From contig CAMZFV010000030.1 of assembly GCA_947306175.1 (NCBI GenBank), positions 1 through 38,673 of the forward strand: a stretch of DNA of 38,673 nucleotides. Reading direction: 5' to 3'. The position numbers and the translations under genes were made by a program. Below, piece after piece: positions 27,189-35,211 of this stretch. Position 1 is the first letter of the stretch, and every line of letters starts with the position of its first letter. Under the pieces are notes generated by a model. It was not told the origin of the DNA. It ran no database searches and worked only from the letters and a program-made list of their open reading frames with translations. Source of the DNA: an uncultured Prevotellaceae bacterium (lineage in GTDB: Bacteria; Bacteroidota; Bacteroidia; Bacteroidales; Muribaculaceae).

Positions 27189-28808
27189 TTATTGTTGGTT
27201 GTTGCTGATAATGATATTAATTATGGCATTGATGTCGGCAATATTGATTTCGCCATCGCCATTCACATCGGCAGCGGGTGAACGGGTGTGACCTGAGTTG
27301 CCACCCATGACCACGATATCAACCACGTTGTTGGCATCAGCAATGGTTACCTCGCCATCGCAGTTCACATCACCGTTCACATCACCAGGCTGATCAGGGC
27401 GGTAGCGCAATCCCTTGTAGATGATCTTGCCGTCCTTGATGACATGGCTTAGGCCGCAGTACTCCTGGTAGTCGGCGTCAGGGTCGGGCTTGCGCGTGAA
27501 TTGTGTCAGTAGGTCACCCATGTCACGGCTGTCAAAGCCGATGCCCTCTACAACATAGGCCTGCACAATACCTTCCTCGTCCACAAAGGCATAACGGCGG
27601 CACTCATGCCCGTCGATCTCCACAGGTTCCACCTCAAAGAACGTGTTCTTGTTGATGAAAAATGGTCTTTCCATTTCACGCCAGTTCTGCCAACCAGAGT
27701 ATTGTAAGTAAACATCGCTAGGGTTATCATGATCAAAGTAATAAAGCTGTAGACAAGTGGAATCCGGATCCCAATACTTGCGTTGCAATATGTTCCGGCC
27801 CTCCTGCTCCACTTTTTCCATGGCACGATTGTTGACAACATATGTCACACAAAAACTCGGTTCTTCGGCCATAGAACAGATAATGCTGTCATTATCAGGG
27901 TCAATCTTGTCTCCAGTGTAGTAGTGGCAATACTTATACATATTCCAATTGTAATGTTGATTGGTCTCTTCATCGTCACCCTTGAGTTCATAGGTATAGT
28001 AATACCGTGTAGTGTCGCCGTGGTTGATGATGACCTTCTCGTTCACCCACTGAATGCCTTCACGAGCTACCGGCACGCGGCCGTCCAGCGGGGCGACGTA
28101 TTCATAGTTCACACCCTTATAGATGATTTTGCCGTCCTCAACCACATGGCTCAAGTAATAAGGATAACAGTAGTAATTAGCATAGTTAAAGAAAGCCAGG
28201 GGGTAGCATGAATAATAGCCATCAACACCGATGCCTTCAATAAAGTAATACAGGCTTTCATCAACCTTATATGTATGGCGCATTGCTGTATTTCCTCCAA
28301 TGTCAATCATGTCGGTGCCCGCAATTTCGATTCTATCAAGATTCCTCCTGAAAATCCACTGGCACCATGTGTCCGGATCATTGAAATCATACAGAACGAA
28401 TTCGTTGCCAGAACGAATTTCTGAATAAGGGTATGAATCAAATGTGATCCCGTATCCCATGAAAAACTCTGGATAAGTATGGCCGTTAGGCACGATACCA
28501 TAGACCACCTTGTCTTCCTCGCGCAAGCATACCAACACCGTATCATTCTCTTCGTCAATGGTGTCTCCACTATACTTGTGCAGTGCCTTGTAGGTCGTAC
28601 CATTGATCTCGACATCACCTTTCAGTTCCAGGGTGAAATAGGTCTTGCCTGGCTTAAAATACTGATCGTATGGGTAAGTATTCTTAAAGTTATAATAGTA
28701 ACATACCCATTTTACCCCTTCGCGGACGAAGGGAGTGTATTCGGATTCCTGTGCAACTGCTTGGGTAATGCCCAGCAGGGCGAGCACTATAATAATTGCC
28801 TTTTTCAT
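27189..28808 (-). CDS. secreted protein of unknown function with dockerin-like tail, copy 2
   Basis: A 539-residue paralog of the gene at 25499-27109 with the same two-half architecture. It starts at 28808 (MKKAIIIVLALLGITQAVAQ, a signal peptide); the in-frame region back to 28904 lies mostly in the leader. The N-terminal half and the tail differ from copy 1. The dockerin-like tail is of another subtype (DVNCDGEVTIADANNVVDIV and DVNGDGEINIADINAIINII) and includes a duplicated GDVNGD. The central region is identical to copy 1 over 502 bp. The candidate promoter is at 28909-28916, so this is probably the first gene of a two-gene transcript. Function unknown; surface location inferred. Confidence 0.82.
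   Translation of the reverse strand: MKKAIIIVLALLGITQAVAQESEYTPFVREGVKWVCYYYNFKNTYPYDQYFKPGKTYFTLELKGDVEINGTTYKALHKYSGDTIDEENDTVLVCLREEDKVVYGIVPNGHTYPEFFMGYGITFDSYPYSEIRSGNEFVLYDFNDPDTWCQWIFRRNLDRIEIAGTDMIDIGGNTAMRHTYKVDESLYYFIEGIGVDGYYSCYPLAFFNYANYYCYPYYLSHVVEDGKIIYKGVNYEYVAPLDGRVPVAREGIQWVNEKVIINHGDTTRYYYTYELKGDDEETNQHYNWNMYKYCHYYTGDKIDPDNDSIICSMAEEPSFCVTYVVNNRAMEKVEQEGRNILQRKYWDPDSTCLQLYYFDHDNPSDVYLQYSGWQNWREMERPFFINKNTFFEVEPVEIDGHECRRYAFVDEEGIVQAYVVEGIGFDSRDMGDLLTQFTRKPDPDADYQEYCGLSHVIKDGKIIYKGLRYRPDQPGDVNGDVNCDGEVTIADANNVVDIVVMGGNSGHTRSPAADVNGDGEINIADINAIINIIISNNQQ
27724..28225 (-). repeat. 502-bp identical block, copy 2
   Basis: Partner of 26025-26526. The last differing base pairs are at 26024/27723 on one side and 26527/28226 on the other. 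Confidence 0.75.
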
Positions 28809-28908
28809 TATTCTATGAGTTTTAGCCTGAAAGCAGATTGTCGTCTGTTTCATCTGTTTTTTTGCTATGTTCACGATGTATCTCGGTTTAGAGATCATTT
28901 TCATTTTG

Positions 28909-28916
28909 CAAAGTTA
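28909..28916 (-). promoter_or_regulatory. promoter of the dockerin-protein pair, -7 box
   Basis: CAAAGTTA reads TAACTTTG on the minus strand, matching TAnnTTTG. A CAAA (TTTG) lies 22 bases further upstream, slightly longer than usual. The leader to 28808 would be about 95 nt. Confidence 0.5.
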
Positions 28917-29394
28917 CTACAGCTAAATGTTAAATCAGCAAAAAAAGCGTCTCATTCGTACCTCATTTTCAAAAATGTAACTAGTTGGAAATCAATCATC
29001 TAAAAAATAAAAATCTCATTTTACTCTCATTAGGGTAAAATTTAGGGTTGAAATTGTTAATTCTGCGCGCATTTTTCATCCCTTCTTGGGTACGTCTCAT
29101 GAGAACTTGACATATCGTCACGCCCCAAAATAAGTTGTCAATCCATAGTCTTTAAATTGTCAGTGTTGTTTGAAAAAGGAGCGCATCAGCCAAATTAGTT
29201 AAATCCTTGTAATCCGCCGAAAGCAAAACACGTGCGCGGCAGCCAAATTAGTATAATTCGTAGGCAGCAAAGAAAGAGCGCGTCAGCCCAGATAATTCAG
29301 ATTTTTCAGTCGTTATAAAAAAAGTTGTTGATGTTGTTCACCGTTGTAACTGTTGTTTGAAAATTGTTGTTTGGAAAAAAGTGCGCGTCAGCCA

Positions 29395-29450
29395 ACTAAG
29401 GACTAAAAACTAAGGACTAAGGCCTAAAACCTAATGCCTAAAGCCTAAAA
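29395..29450. repeat. CTAAR heptamer array
   Basis: Units of ACTAAGG, ACTAAAA, CCTAAAA, CCTAATG and CCTAAAG run for about 55 bp. The same units occur at 36390-36435 and, in shorter form, at 2205-2222 and 63-94. Confidence 0.65.
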
Positions 29451-29715
29451 AAAACTTTTTGTCATGGTGGAACCATCCCTGGGTTTTGTACCTTTGCAAT
29501 GGAGGTCTTTGACATGCTTTTAACATTAATTAATGATCGCGCACTACCCCTTTTGTTTTGAACAAGACAAAACAAGTATTGAAAATCAACAGGTTACAAA
29601 ATCACCGCCAAAATGCCCCCATTGCTTTTCAACAGAAACGCAAGACAACAAAGACAACATAAAAAGTTGTCCCTGTTGTCTGTAAAAGGTTGTTTGAAGA
29701 GCGCGTCAGCCTAAT
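29440..29715 (+). repeat. dispersed intergenic element, copy B
   Basis: Counterpart of 2210-2490. It contains the conserved -7 box TACCTTTG (29489-29496) and an upstream hairpin ATGGT-GGA-ACCAT, which in copy A becomes ATGGT-GGA-GCCAT, preserving pairing by a G-U. It ends in an extended stem (AGACAACA...GACAAC / GTTGTC...TGTTGTCT, near 29651-29681). It stops close to the porU 3' end, about the same distance as copy A from the BspA-like gene. Confidence 0.7.
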
Positions 29716-29797
29716 TAGTTAAATTGGCTACACCTTGCTAAAGGTTCGCGAAATTCGTAGTTTCTAATAAAGTGGCTCGTCGTGGAGCTGTCAAGGT

Positions 29798-32700
29798 TTA
29801 CTCACCTGTGACGGCGAGTTTCTTGGCCTTTGTGGCCTCCTTGACGCCATCGGTAGAGATGGTGGCGCGATAGACATAGATGCCCCTGGGTACACGTCGT
29901 CCTCCCAGGTCAACGAGGTCCCAAGTCACAGGTGTCGAGGTGTACATGTCGCTGCGGCCAGACTGAGTAGTGGCCCATACCCTGCGTCCCATCAGGTCAT
30001 AAACCTCGATGGTTACACTCACGACGGCATCAGGACGGTTGTGCTTGACGTAGAACGATGTCTCAACGCTGGCAGGATTGGCGGCACAATAGACATCTGC
30101 AATCTCGGGAGCAAGGCCCTTGACAACGTTAAAGGTGATGGTCTTCTCACTCACGTTGTTATAGACATCCCACACACGCAGGCGCAGATCGTGCAAGCCC
30201 GGTGTCAGGTCATTTAACTGGTAACTGATGCTGCCCAGTGTTCCTTGCTCGACAAACTGGGGCACATAGTAACTGGCAATGTCGTTGTAACCCGTGACAC
30301 CATCCAGGGTCAAAGTCATGCTGTGACCGATACCCGCCGAGGAGAAGTTCACGCCGCTCTCATCGGCAATTGTAGCCAGGAACAAAGGCGACTCATTGAC
30401 GTCACTGCCATTGGCGAAGTTCGTATCGTTGAGGCCCATCGTGATGATGCGGGGACCGATGGTGTCGGTCACTTCTTCATCATTATAACCGTAGATATAG
30501 AAATCGCAATTGGAACCCGTAGCCTCAAGCGCCCTGCCGCTATCATAAGCGTAGAGACTAATCAGTGCTTCACTATAATCATCTTCCACGTTATTATTCA
30601 CCTCGGTGGGAATGATGACGCGAACTGTGAATTGTCCACCGATTACAGTATCCACATTGATGGCCAGTCGGTTAGGACGGTCTGTGTACTTCACTTTTTT
30701 GCCTTCCGTTGAATCATTCCCACTGTAGTATCCATGCGTGGTGATGGTATCCTTGGCGCCAAACAGTGTCGTGATAATCGCGCCATTGAAGTCGGGCACC
30801 GGATTGCCGTTATAATCCACTATCTTTCCAGTGAACTCAACCGTTTCGCGTGCTTGGAAAATGGGCAGATATTCCGAATCGACGGGGTCACCGTTGATCT
30901 TTTCCACCTTAGCCGAATAGGGAGCATAGGCCAATCTCATGGCGGGGTCACCGAACACAAAGAAGCGCCTCTTGTTATCACCCATCGACTTCACGTCATT
31001 CTTCGCCAGTCGCAAGATGTCACCGATGCGCCGCTGCCGGCCAGCCTGGTCACGGGAAAATATATAACGCGATAGATTGTCACTCAAGGCCTTATTCGAT
31101 GTCGTCTCTGCCAGACGAGGAGGACAGAGCACAGCGATGGCGCCGCCATTGGCATTACCATACACCAGTTCACCCGAAGAGGTGACCGTATTGTCAAACC
31201 TCAAGAACTCGCAAGTGGCCGCATATAGTACAGGCAGACGCTTGTAAAAGAGGTTGGATTCCACATCCGAACGCATGAGGAGCCCTTCGGCGGTCCAGTT
31301 CTGCGTACTGGAGTGACCGATGTAATTCCACCACAGTGTTCCCTCCGAGAGAGTGGTAAACATCTTTGCGCGGGCATCAGGATAGGTGCGGGCGCCGCCT
31401 TGGCTCACCGATTCAAAGGCATCGATGAAAACATAGTTGCGCACCATATCCTCGCCGCCGTTTTCATTAATGATATTGTCCATCGACAAGGATTGCTCCA
31501 TGTGGATGCCTTCGTCCTCATCATCGGCGACTAACAAGATCTGGTTCTTCCACGAGCCATAAACAGGCTTGGTGACATATTTCACAAGTTTGTTGACCAC
31601 TGTGCGCGCTTCGCTCACACTACGGGCAAGCATACGACCTACAGAGATATCCATTCTGTCTCTGTAACTTGTACCGCTCTCATCACTCAAGATGCCGAAG
31701 TAGTCATCACTCGTGAAGGTGCCATCCTCATGCGCACTCGAGAGGCTTTGCCAGGTGAGCAATCGCGGGAAGTTGAGCACCGATGCATCAGTGCCCACAA
31801 GGCGGTTGTCATAGCTGCCGCCACCAAACAGCAGCAGGTAGCCCAACTTGTGGCCGTCCTCGGTAGCGCCGCGGTCATAGAACATCTTACACAAACGGCG
31901 GTAAGCCATAGCGTCTTGGGTACCGCTGGAGAACTCGTTGAACACTTTCTCGTGGTCAAGCACCAGCACACGGAAACTGTCGACCTGTTCATGCAGGGCG
32001 GCAACGCGGCGGGCCTGCTCCAGATAGGCGCTTGGGGCCAGAATAATCATGTCGGGAATAGGTTCACCATGGATATTCTGATTGGAGATCTCGCCGATCA
32101 ATTCAGGATGTGAATAAGAGCCAGACTCATCAAAGGCCACAAATTCTCTGCGGCCCGACTCGGCTGGGCTGAATGTGACGGAGCCTTCCGAGGCGACAGC
32201 GTTAAGTTCCATCGGTGCAAAGGGCATAGTCACATCCCATACACGGGTTGCAGAACCACAACCGCTCAAACGGTAACTATTTGACGTGCTGGCTTCGTGC
32301 AAGCCAAATACGAGGCTGCCGTTGCGCAAGGCCAGGTTACGCTCAAAGTTAATGGTGATATAATCCAGACGTGCCAGATAGACCGTGCCGCCACATGCGT
32401 ACTTGATCGACAGATTGAGGTCAGTAGACGATTCAGGCTTGAAAGTCTTGACAATGCGGTCGACGTAAACATAATGGACGTGGGCCGATGTGCCGCTCTC
32501 CGGTATAATCTCGTTACTTTGCACGGGCAATGTATCCCCATTGGCGATAAAAGTGAGGGTACTCTGGCTATTGGGGGCTTTAGCACCAAAAGCCGCTGAC
32601 ATGGTGACATCGGCATTGCTCACGATCCCATCAAGGTCAAACTTGAAAGTCTGAGTCCTGCTATTGACGAAGCTCTCACCCAAGAAGATGCGGCCAGTCT

Positions 32701-33247
32701 CACCCGGATTGGCGATTTCCTGTTCATGGTACTGGCGATCACGATATGTGGTCACCACCTCGCCCGCAGGCGTGTTGGTGGCCTTTTCTATCTCAATATC
32801 GTTAAAGCGGCTGTCGTTAGTGACAAAATAGGAGCCTGAGATGGCGTAGGGATGTTGCACTTGCAGTTGCTGCAAGGCACCATAGCGCTTCCACGTCGTG
32901 GGTCCCTGAGCATAGAACAGGATGCGGTCACCAGAACGGACAATGGGCATCTGGGGCAGGTCATCGGCATAGTTCTCGCCGAGCATTGTCTCGCTCAGCG
33001 GGGCACCACCGTAACCAAACACATGAATCTGCGACAAGTCGGTGCCAAGTCCCCAACTGCGGATGTCGTCAGCGGTAATTTGATAGATACCACTTTCCCT
33101 AACACATATCTTGACCCACTTGCCGCTGGCGAGCTTGCTAGTCTCGGCATAGTAACTCTTGTCCAGCGCATAGGCATTCACAGTGCAATAGGCCAGTACC
33201 AGAAGGGACACAGCCATACGGACGAAATATTTCATCATCTTTGTCAT
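29798..33247 (-). CDS. porU: type IX secretion system sortase PorU (likely)
   Basis: A 1,149-residue secreted protein. PorU is the outer-membrane cysteine peptidase that removes the C-terminal signal from T9SS cargo and helps anchor it. The signal peptide is MTKMMKYFVRMAVSLLVLAY with cleavage near AYA-LD. The N-terminal SKLASGKWVKICVRESGIYQ, HVFGYGG, RILFYAQGPTTW and HPYAISGSYFVT segments match PorU better than those of the four paralogs. The catalytic candidates are His in NYIGHSSTQNW (H645) and Cys in AATCEFLRFD (C679), 34 residues apart. The C-terminal Ig/FlgD-like domain ends GGRRVPRGIYVYRATI. It lies 60 bp after the phosphopantetheinyl transferase gene. PorV is not in the window, so the assignment rests on sequence alone. 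Confidence 0.8.
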   Translation of the reverse strand: MTKMMKYFVRMAVSLLVLAYCTVNAYALDKSYYAETSKLASGKWVKICVRESGIYQITADDIRSWGLGTDLSQIHVFGYGGAPLSETMLGENYADDLPQMPIVRSGDRILFYAQGPTTWKRYGALQQLQVQHPYAISGSYFVTNDSRFNDIEIEKATNTPAGEVVTTYRDRQYHEQEIANPGETGRIFLGESFVNSRTQTFKFDLDGIVSNADVTMSAAFGAKAPNSQSTLTFIANGDTLPVQSNEIIPESGTSAHVHYVYVDRIVKTFKPESSTDLNLSIKYACGGTVYLARLDYITINFERNLALRNGSLVFGLHEASTSNSYRLSGCGSATRVWDVTMPFAPMELNAVASEGSVTFSPAESGRREFVAFDESGSYSHPELIGEISNQNIHGEPIPDMIILAPSAYLEQARRVAALHEQVDSFRVLVLDHEKVFNEFSSGTQDAMAYRRLCKMFYDRGATEDGHKLGYLLLFGGGSYDNRLVGTDASVLNFPRLLTWQSLSSAHEDGTFTSDDYFGILSDESGTSYRDRMDISVGRMLARSVSEARTVVNKLVKYVTKPVYGSWKNQILLVADDEDEGIHMEQSLSMDNIINENGGEDMVRNYVFIDAFESVSQGGARTYPDARAKMFTTLSEGTLWWNYIGHSSTQNWTAEGLLMRSDVESNLFYKRLPVLYAATCEFLRFDNTVTSSGELVYGNANGGAIAVLCPPRLAETTSNKALSDNLSRYIFSRDQAGRQRRIGDILRLAKNDVKSMGDNKRRFFVFGDPAMRLAYAPYSAKVEKINGDPVDSEYLPIFQARETVEFTGKIVDYNGNPVPDFNGAIITTLFGAKDTITTHGYYSGNDSTEGKKVKYTDRPNRLAINVDTVIGGQFTVRVIIPTEVNNNVEDDYSEALISLYAYDSGRALEATGSNCDFYIYGYNDEEVTDTIGPRIITMGLNDTNFANGSDVNESPLFLATIADESGVNFSSAGIGHSMTLTLDGVTGYNDIASYYVPQFVEQGTLGSISYQLNDLTPGLHDLRLRVWDVYNNVSEKTITFNVVKGLAPEIADVYCAANPASVETSFYVKHNRPDAVVSVTIEVYDLMGRRVWATTQSGRSDMYTSTPVTWDLVDLGGRRVPRGIYVYRATISTDGVKEATKAKKLAVTGE

Positions 33248-33307
33248 CGTTTTTTGATTATACCCTAATAACGATTTAAGCGGCGTTTTATTGCCTGCAA
33301 CACTGGA

Positions 33308-33934
33308 TTAGTCGGTTGCGGGTGTGGCCACGGTGATGTAATGCCCGTCCATCGGGCGAGTGGTCAACACGTAGCGCTTGCTGCCGCAATGGGCGATGAG
33401 TGTGGTTTCCTGAGAATTGGGGACGAACGGCTCCAGGCGGATGCCTTCGGTCCAGTCGATGGCGCTGTTGCGCTCTGCTTTGATTACGGCTTCTTTGGCT
33501 GTCCAAGCGATAATGTGGGCAGCAAGGTCATTGCTGTCAATGAATTGTTGTTCACTGGCATTGAGGAACTTATCACGCACACGCAACACCTGTTGGCGGT
33601 CTATCTGCTCGGCGTCAAGGCCGATAATATCGTTATCGTTGAGCGCCAGCGCCACCAAGCGCATCGTGTGGGTGATGCTGATGTTCACTGTCACGCCCTC
33701 TATATAAGGCGCCCCCTGCGAGGTGTGGGATAATGTCACGGGGTGCCCAAAGGCCTGGCATAGCAACAGGCGCTCGGCCGCCTTTTCCCGCTGCCGTTTG
33801 ACTGGTTGATCGATTAAATCTTCAACAGGAATGCCCTGCTCCCTACACAAGGACAACAATCGAGGAGCGTCTTCCTCCAGTCGCCATACCAGCACCCTGG
33901 AGCCTCCTGGATATGTCATCTCATGCATCATCAT
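33308..33934 (-). CDS. 4'-phosphopantetheinyl transferase superfamily protein
   Basis: Transfers the phosphopantetheine arm from CoA to the serine of acyl or peptidyl carrier proteins. The 208-residue size suggests the Sfp/AcpT-type class rather than the 120-residue AcpS. Visible motifs are NISITHT (about 85-91), GLDAEQ (105-110, with Mg-binding D107 and E109), and WTAKEAVIK (144-152, with K147 and E148). Several ATGs cluster at the start; 33934 is kept, 16 bp after the permease stop at 33951, and MTYPG at 33919 is possible. It lies between the export operon and porU and may be co-transcribed with both. No carrier-protein gene is in view. Confidence 0.85.
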   Translation of the reverse strand: MMMHEMTYPGGSRVLVWRLEEDAPRLLSLCREQGIPVEDLIDQPVKRQREKAAERLLLCQAFGHPVTLSHTSQGAPYIEGVTVNISITHTMRLVALALNDNDIIGLDAEQIDRQQVLRVRDKFLNASEQQFIDSNDLAAHIIAWTAKEAVIKAERNSAIDWTEGIRLEPFVPNSQETTLIAHCGSKRYVLTTRPMDGHYITVATPATD

Positions 33935-33950
33935 CGGATGTCACGAATGA

Positions 33951-35207
33951 TTAACCGACGCCGTTTTTGGCAAGTTCGATACGGGTGAGGATGTTGGGGT
34001 TATCCTCGCTGGCTGCGATCCAGGAGCGGTAACGGCGGCGGTTGATGAAACGCTCAACGAGATAAGCCAAAATGAACATCACGGGCACCTGGAGCCACAA
34101 CATCCAGTACTGGTGCTGCACCTGATACAGGGTGGCGCCATTACTCTGCATGAGTACATAGCCGTTAACCATCCAAGTACTGGGCACACAGTCACCCACG
34201 AGCCACCACAGTCTTGACATCAGGTAACGGGGCCAAGACACACCAGAAAGGAACACGAATATCACCGACGAGAACACAAAGAGCAGGAATACACTCTCGC
34301 GCTCATTGACAACGGCCGACAACGTCTGTCCCATCAACGACACGGCAATGATGAAAGGCACAGCCAAGCAGATGATGTGCAAGATGTCACCATTCTGCGG
34401 GAACCCGAACATCAGCGGCACATAATGCAACACATAAATCACGGGGAGCGTGTAAATGATCTGGTGACACATCATTTTGCCAATGATGGTGGCTCCAGGA
34501 CTGGCCTCAACGGCCATCGGATCACGTCCGCCGTTGCGGCGTCGGCGTTCGATGCTGCCGCCATGCAACATGGCGATACCCAGTATCATACTCTGTTGCA
34601 ACACTAACGGCAGGATGAACAACAGCACGGCGCTGGCGATACCCATCGCGGGATTGCCCACAGGCACCTGACGGCTTTCGACAATGGATCCGCTCATGTT
34701 CAACACGGGTTCAACAACGGCATCCAATTTCTCGCTGCCTAACGCCAGCGTGACATTAGACAATGCAGTGAAATAGGCCTTGTAGCGCATCATCACGCTC
34801 ATGTCGCAGTAGAGCGACACATGAGCCTGCTCACCACGACCCACGCACTGACCAAAGTCTCGCGGTATGTGCAGGATGCCATAGCAAGACTTGTTGTACA
34901 TCGCCTCCTGAGCCTCTTGCATGTTGGCAGCATACCCAATCACAGCCGCCTCTTGCGTCGCATCAAACCGGCGCACAAAGTCTCGGCTCTCAGGGGTGCG
35001 GTTGTCATCGACGACAACGATGGGCTCGTTGCGCACCACCTCGGTGTTATAGATGAGCGCATACAGCACAGGATATGCCGCGTTGAGCACCAGGAAGAAG
35101 ATGACGACACCCGTATCACGGAACACGAGCAATAACTCGCGCCCGCACACCCTCAACACCTGGATGCACCATAGGAAAAACTTGCTATGTTTCAGTTTCT
35201 CAGCCAT
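33951..35207 (-). CDS. ABC-2 type transporter permease, second gene
   Basis: A 418-residue inner-membrane protein of the ABC-2 (YhhJ/YhgE-like) permease family. One transmembrane helix near the N terminus (VVIFFLVLNAAYPVLYALIY) is followed by a periplasmic domain of about 150 residues and then five or six membrane helices (for example GIASAVLLFILPLVLQQ and VFLLFVFSSVIFVFLSGVSW). I start at the ATG 35207 (MAEKLKHSKFF), four bases after the upstream stop; an ATG at 35222 would overlap it by 11 bases. It is paired with the next permease, the HlyD-type protein and the TolC-type channel. No ATPase is in the operon. The substrate is unknown. Confidence 0.85.
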   Translation of the reverse strand: MAEKLKHSKFFLWCIQVLRVCGRELLLVFRDTGVVIFFLVLNAAYPVLYALIYNTEVVRNEPIVVVDDNRTPESRDFVRRFDATQEAAVIGYAANMQEAQEAMYNKSCYGILHIPRDFGQCVGRGEQAHVSLYCDMSVMMRYKAYFTALSNVTLALGSEKLDAVVEPVLNMSGSIVESRQVPVGNPAMGIASAVLLFILPLVLQQSMILGIAMLHGGSIERRRRNGGRDPMAVEASPGATIIGKMMCHQIIYTLPVIYVLHYVPLMFGFPQNGDILHIICLAVPFIIAVSLMGQTLSAVVNERESVFLLFVFSSVIFVFLSGVSWPRYLMSRLWWLVGDCVPSTWMVNGYVLMQSNGATLYQVQHQYWMLWLQVPVMFILAYLVERFINRRRYRSWIAASEDNPNILTRIELAKNGVG

Positions 35208-35211
35208 ATCA

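Larger units (their letters stand above)
28917..29797. other. 881-bp gene-free region of intergenic repeats
   Basis: No gene is supported between the dockerin pair and porU. The region holds at least four GTTGTTTGAA or GAGCGCGTCAGCC modules (29165, 29277, 29352-29393, 29689-29711), AATTAGTATAATTCGTAG motifs (29247-29263), a heptamer array (29395-29450) and copy B of the roughly 300-bp element. The motif order resembles the gap at 1951-2563. Confidence 0.7.

Noticed and set aside
28809..28904. 32-residue N-terminal extension of the second dockerin-tailed protein
   Set aside because: It would bury the signal peptide at residue 33; the ATG at 28808 aligns with the start of its paralog.
25280..29400. 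CRISPR-like repetition of GTTGTTTGAA modules
   Set aside because: Spacing and order are irregular, units are imperfect and no cas genes are near; this is interspersed repetition.
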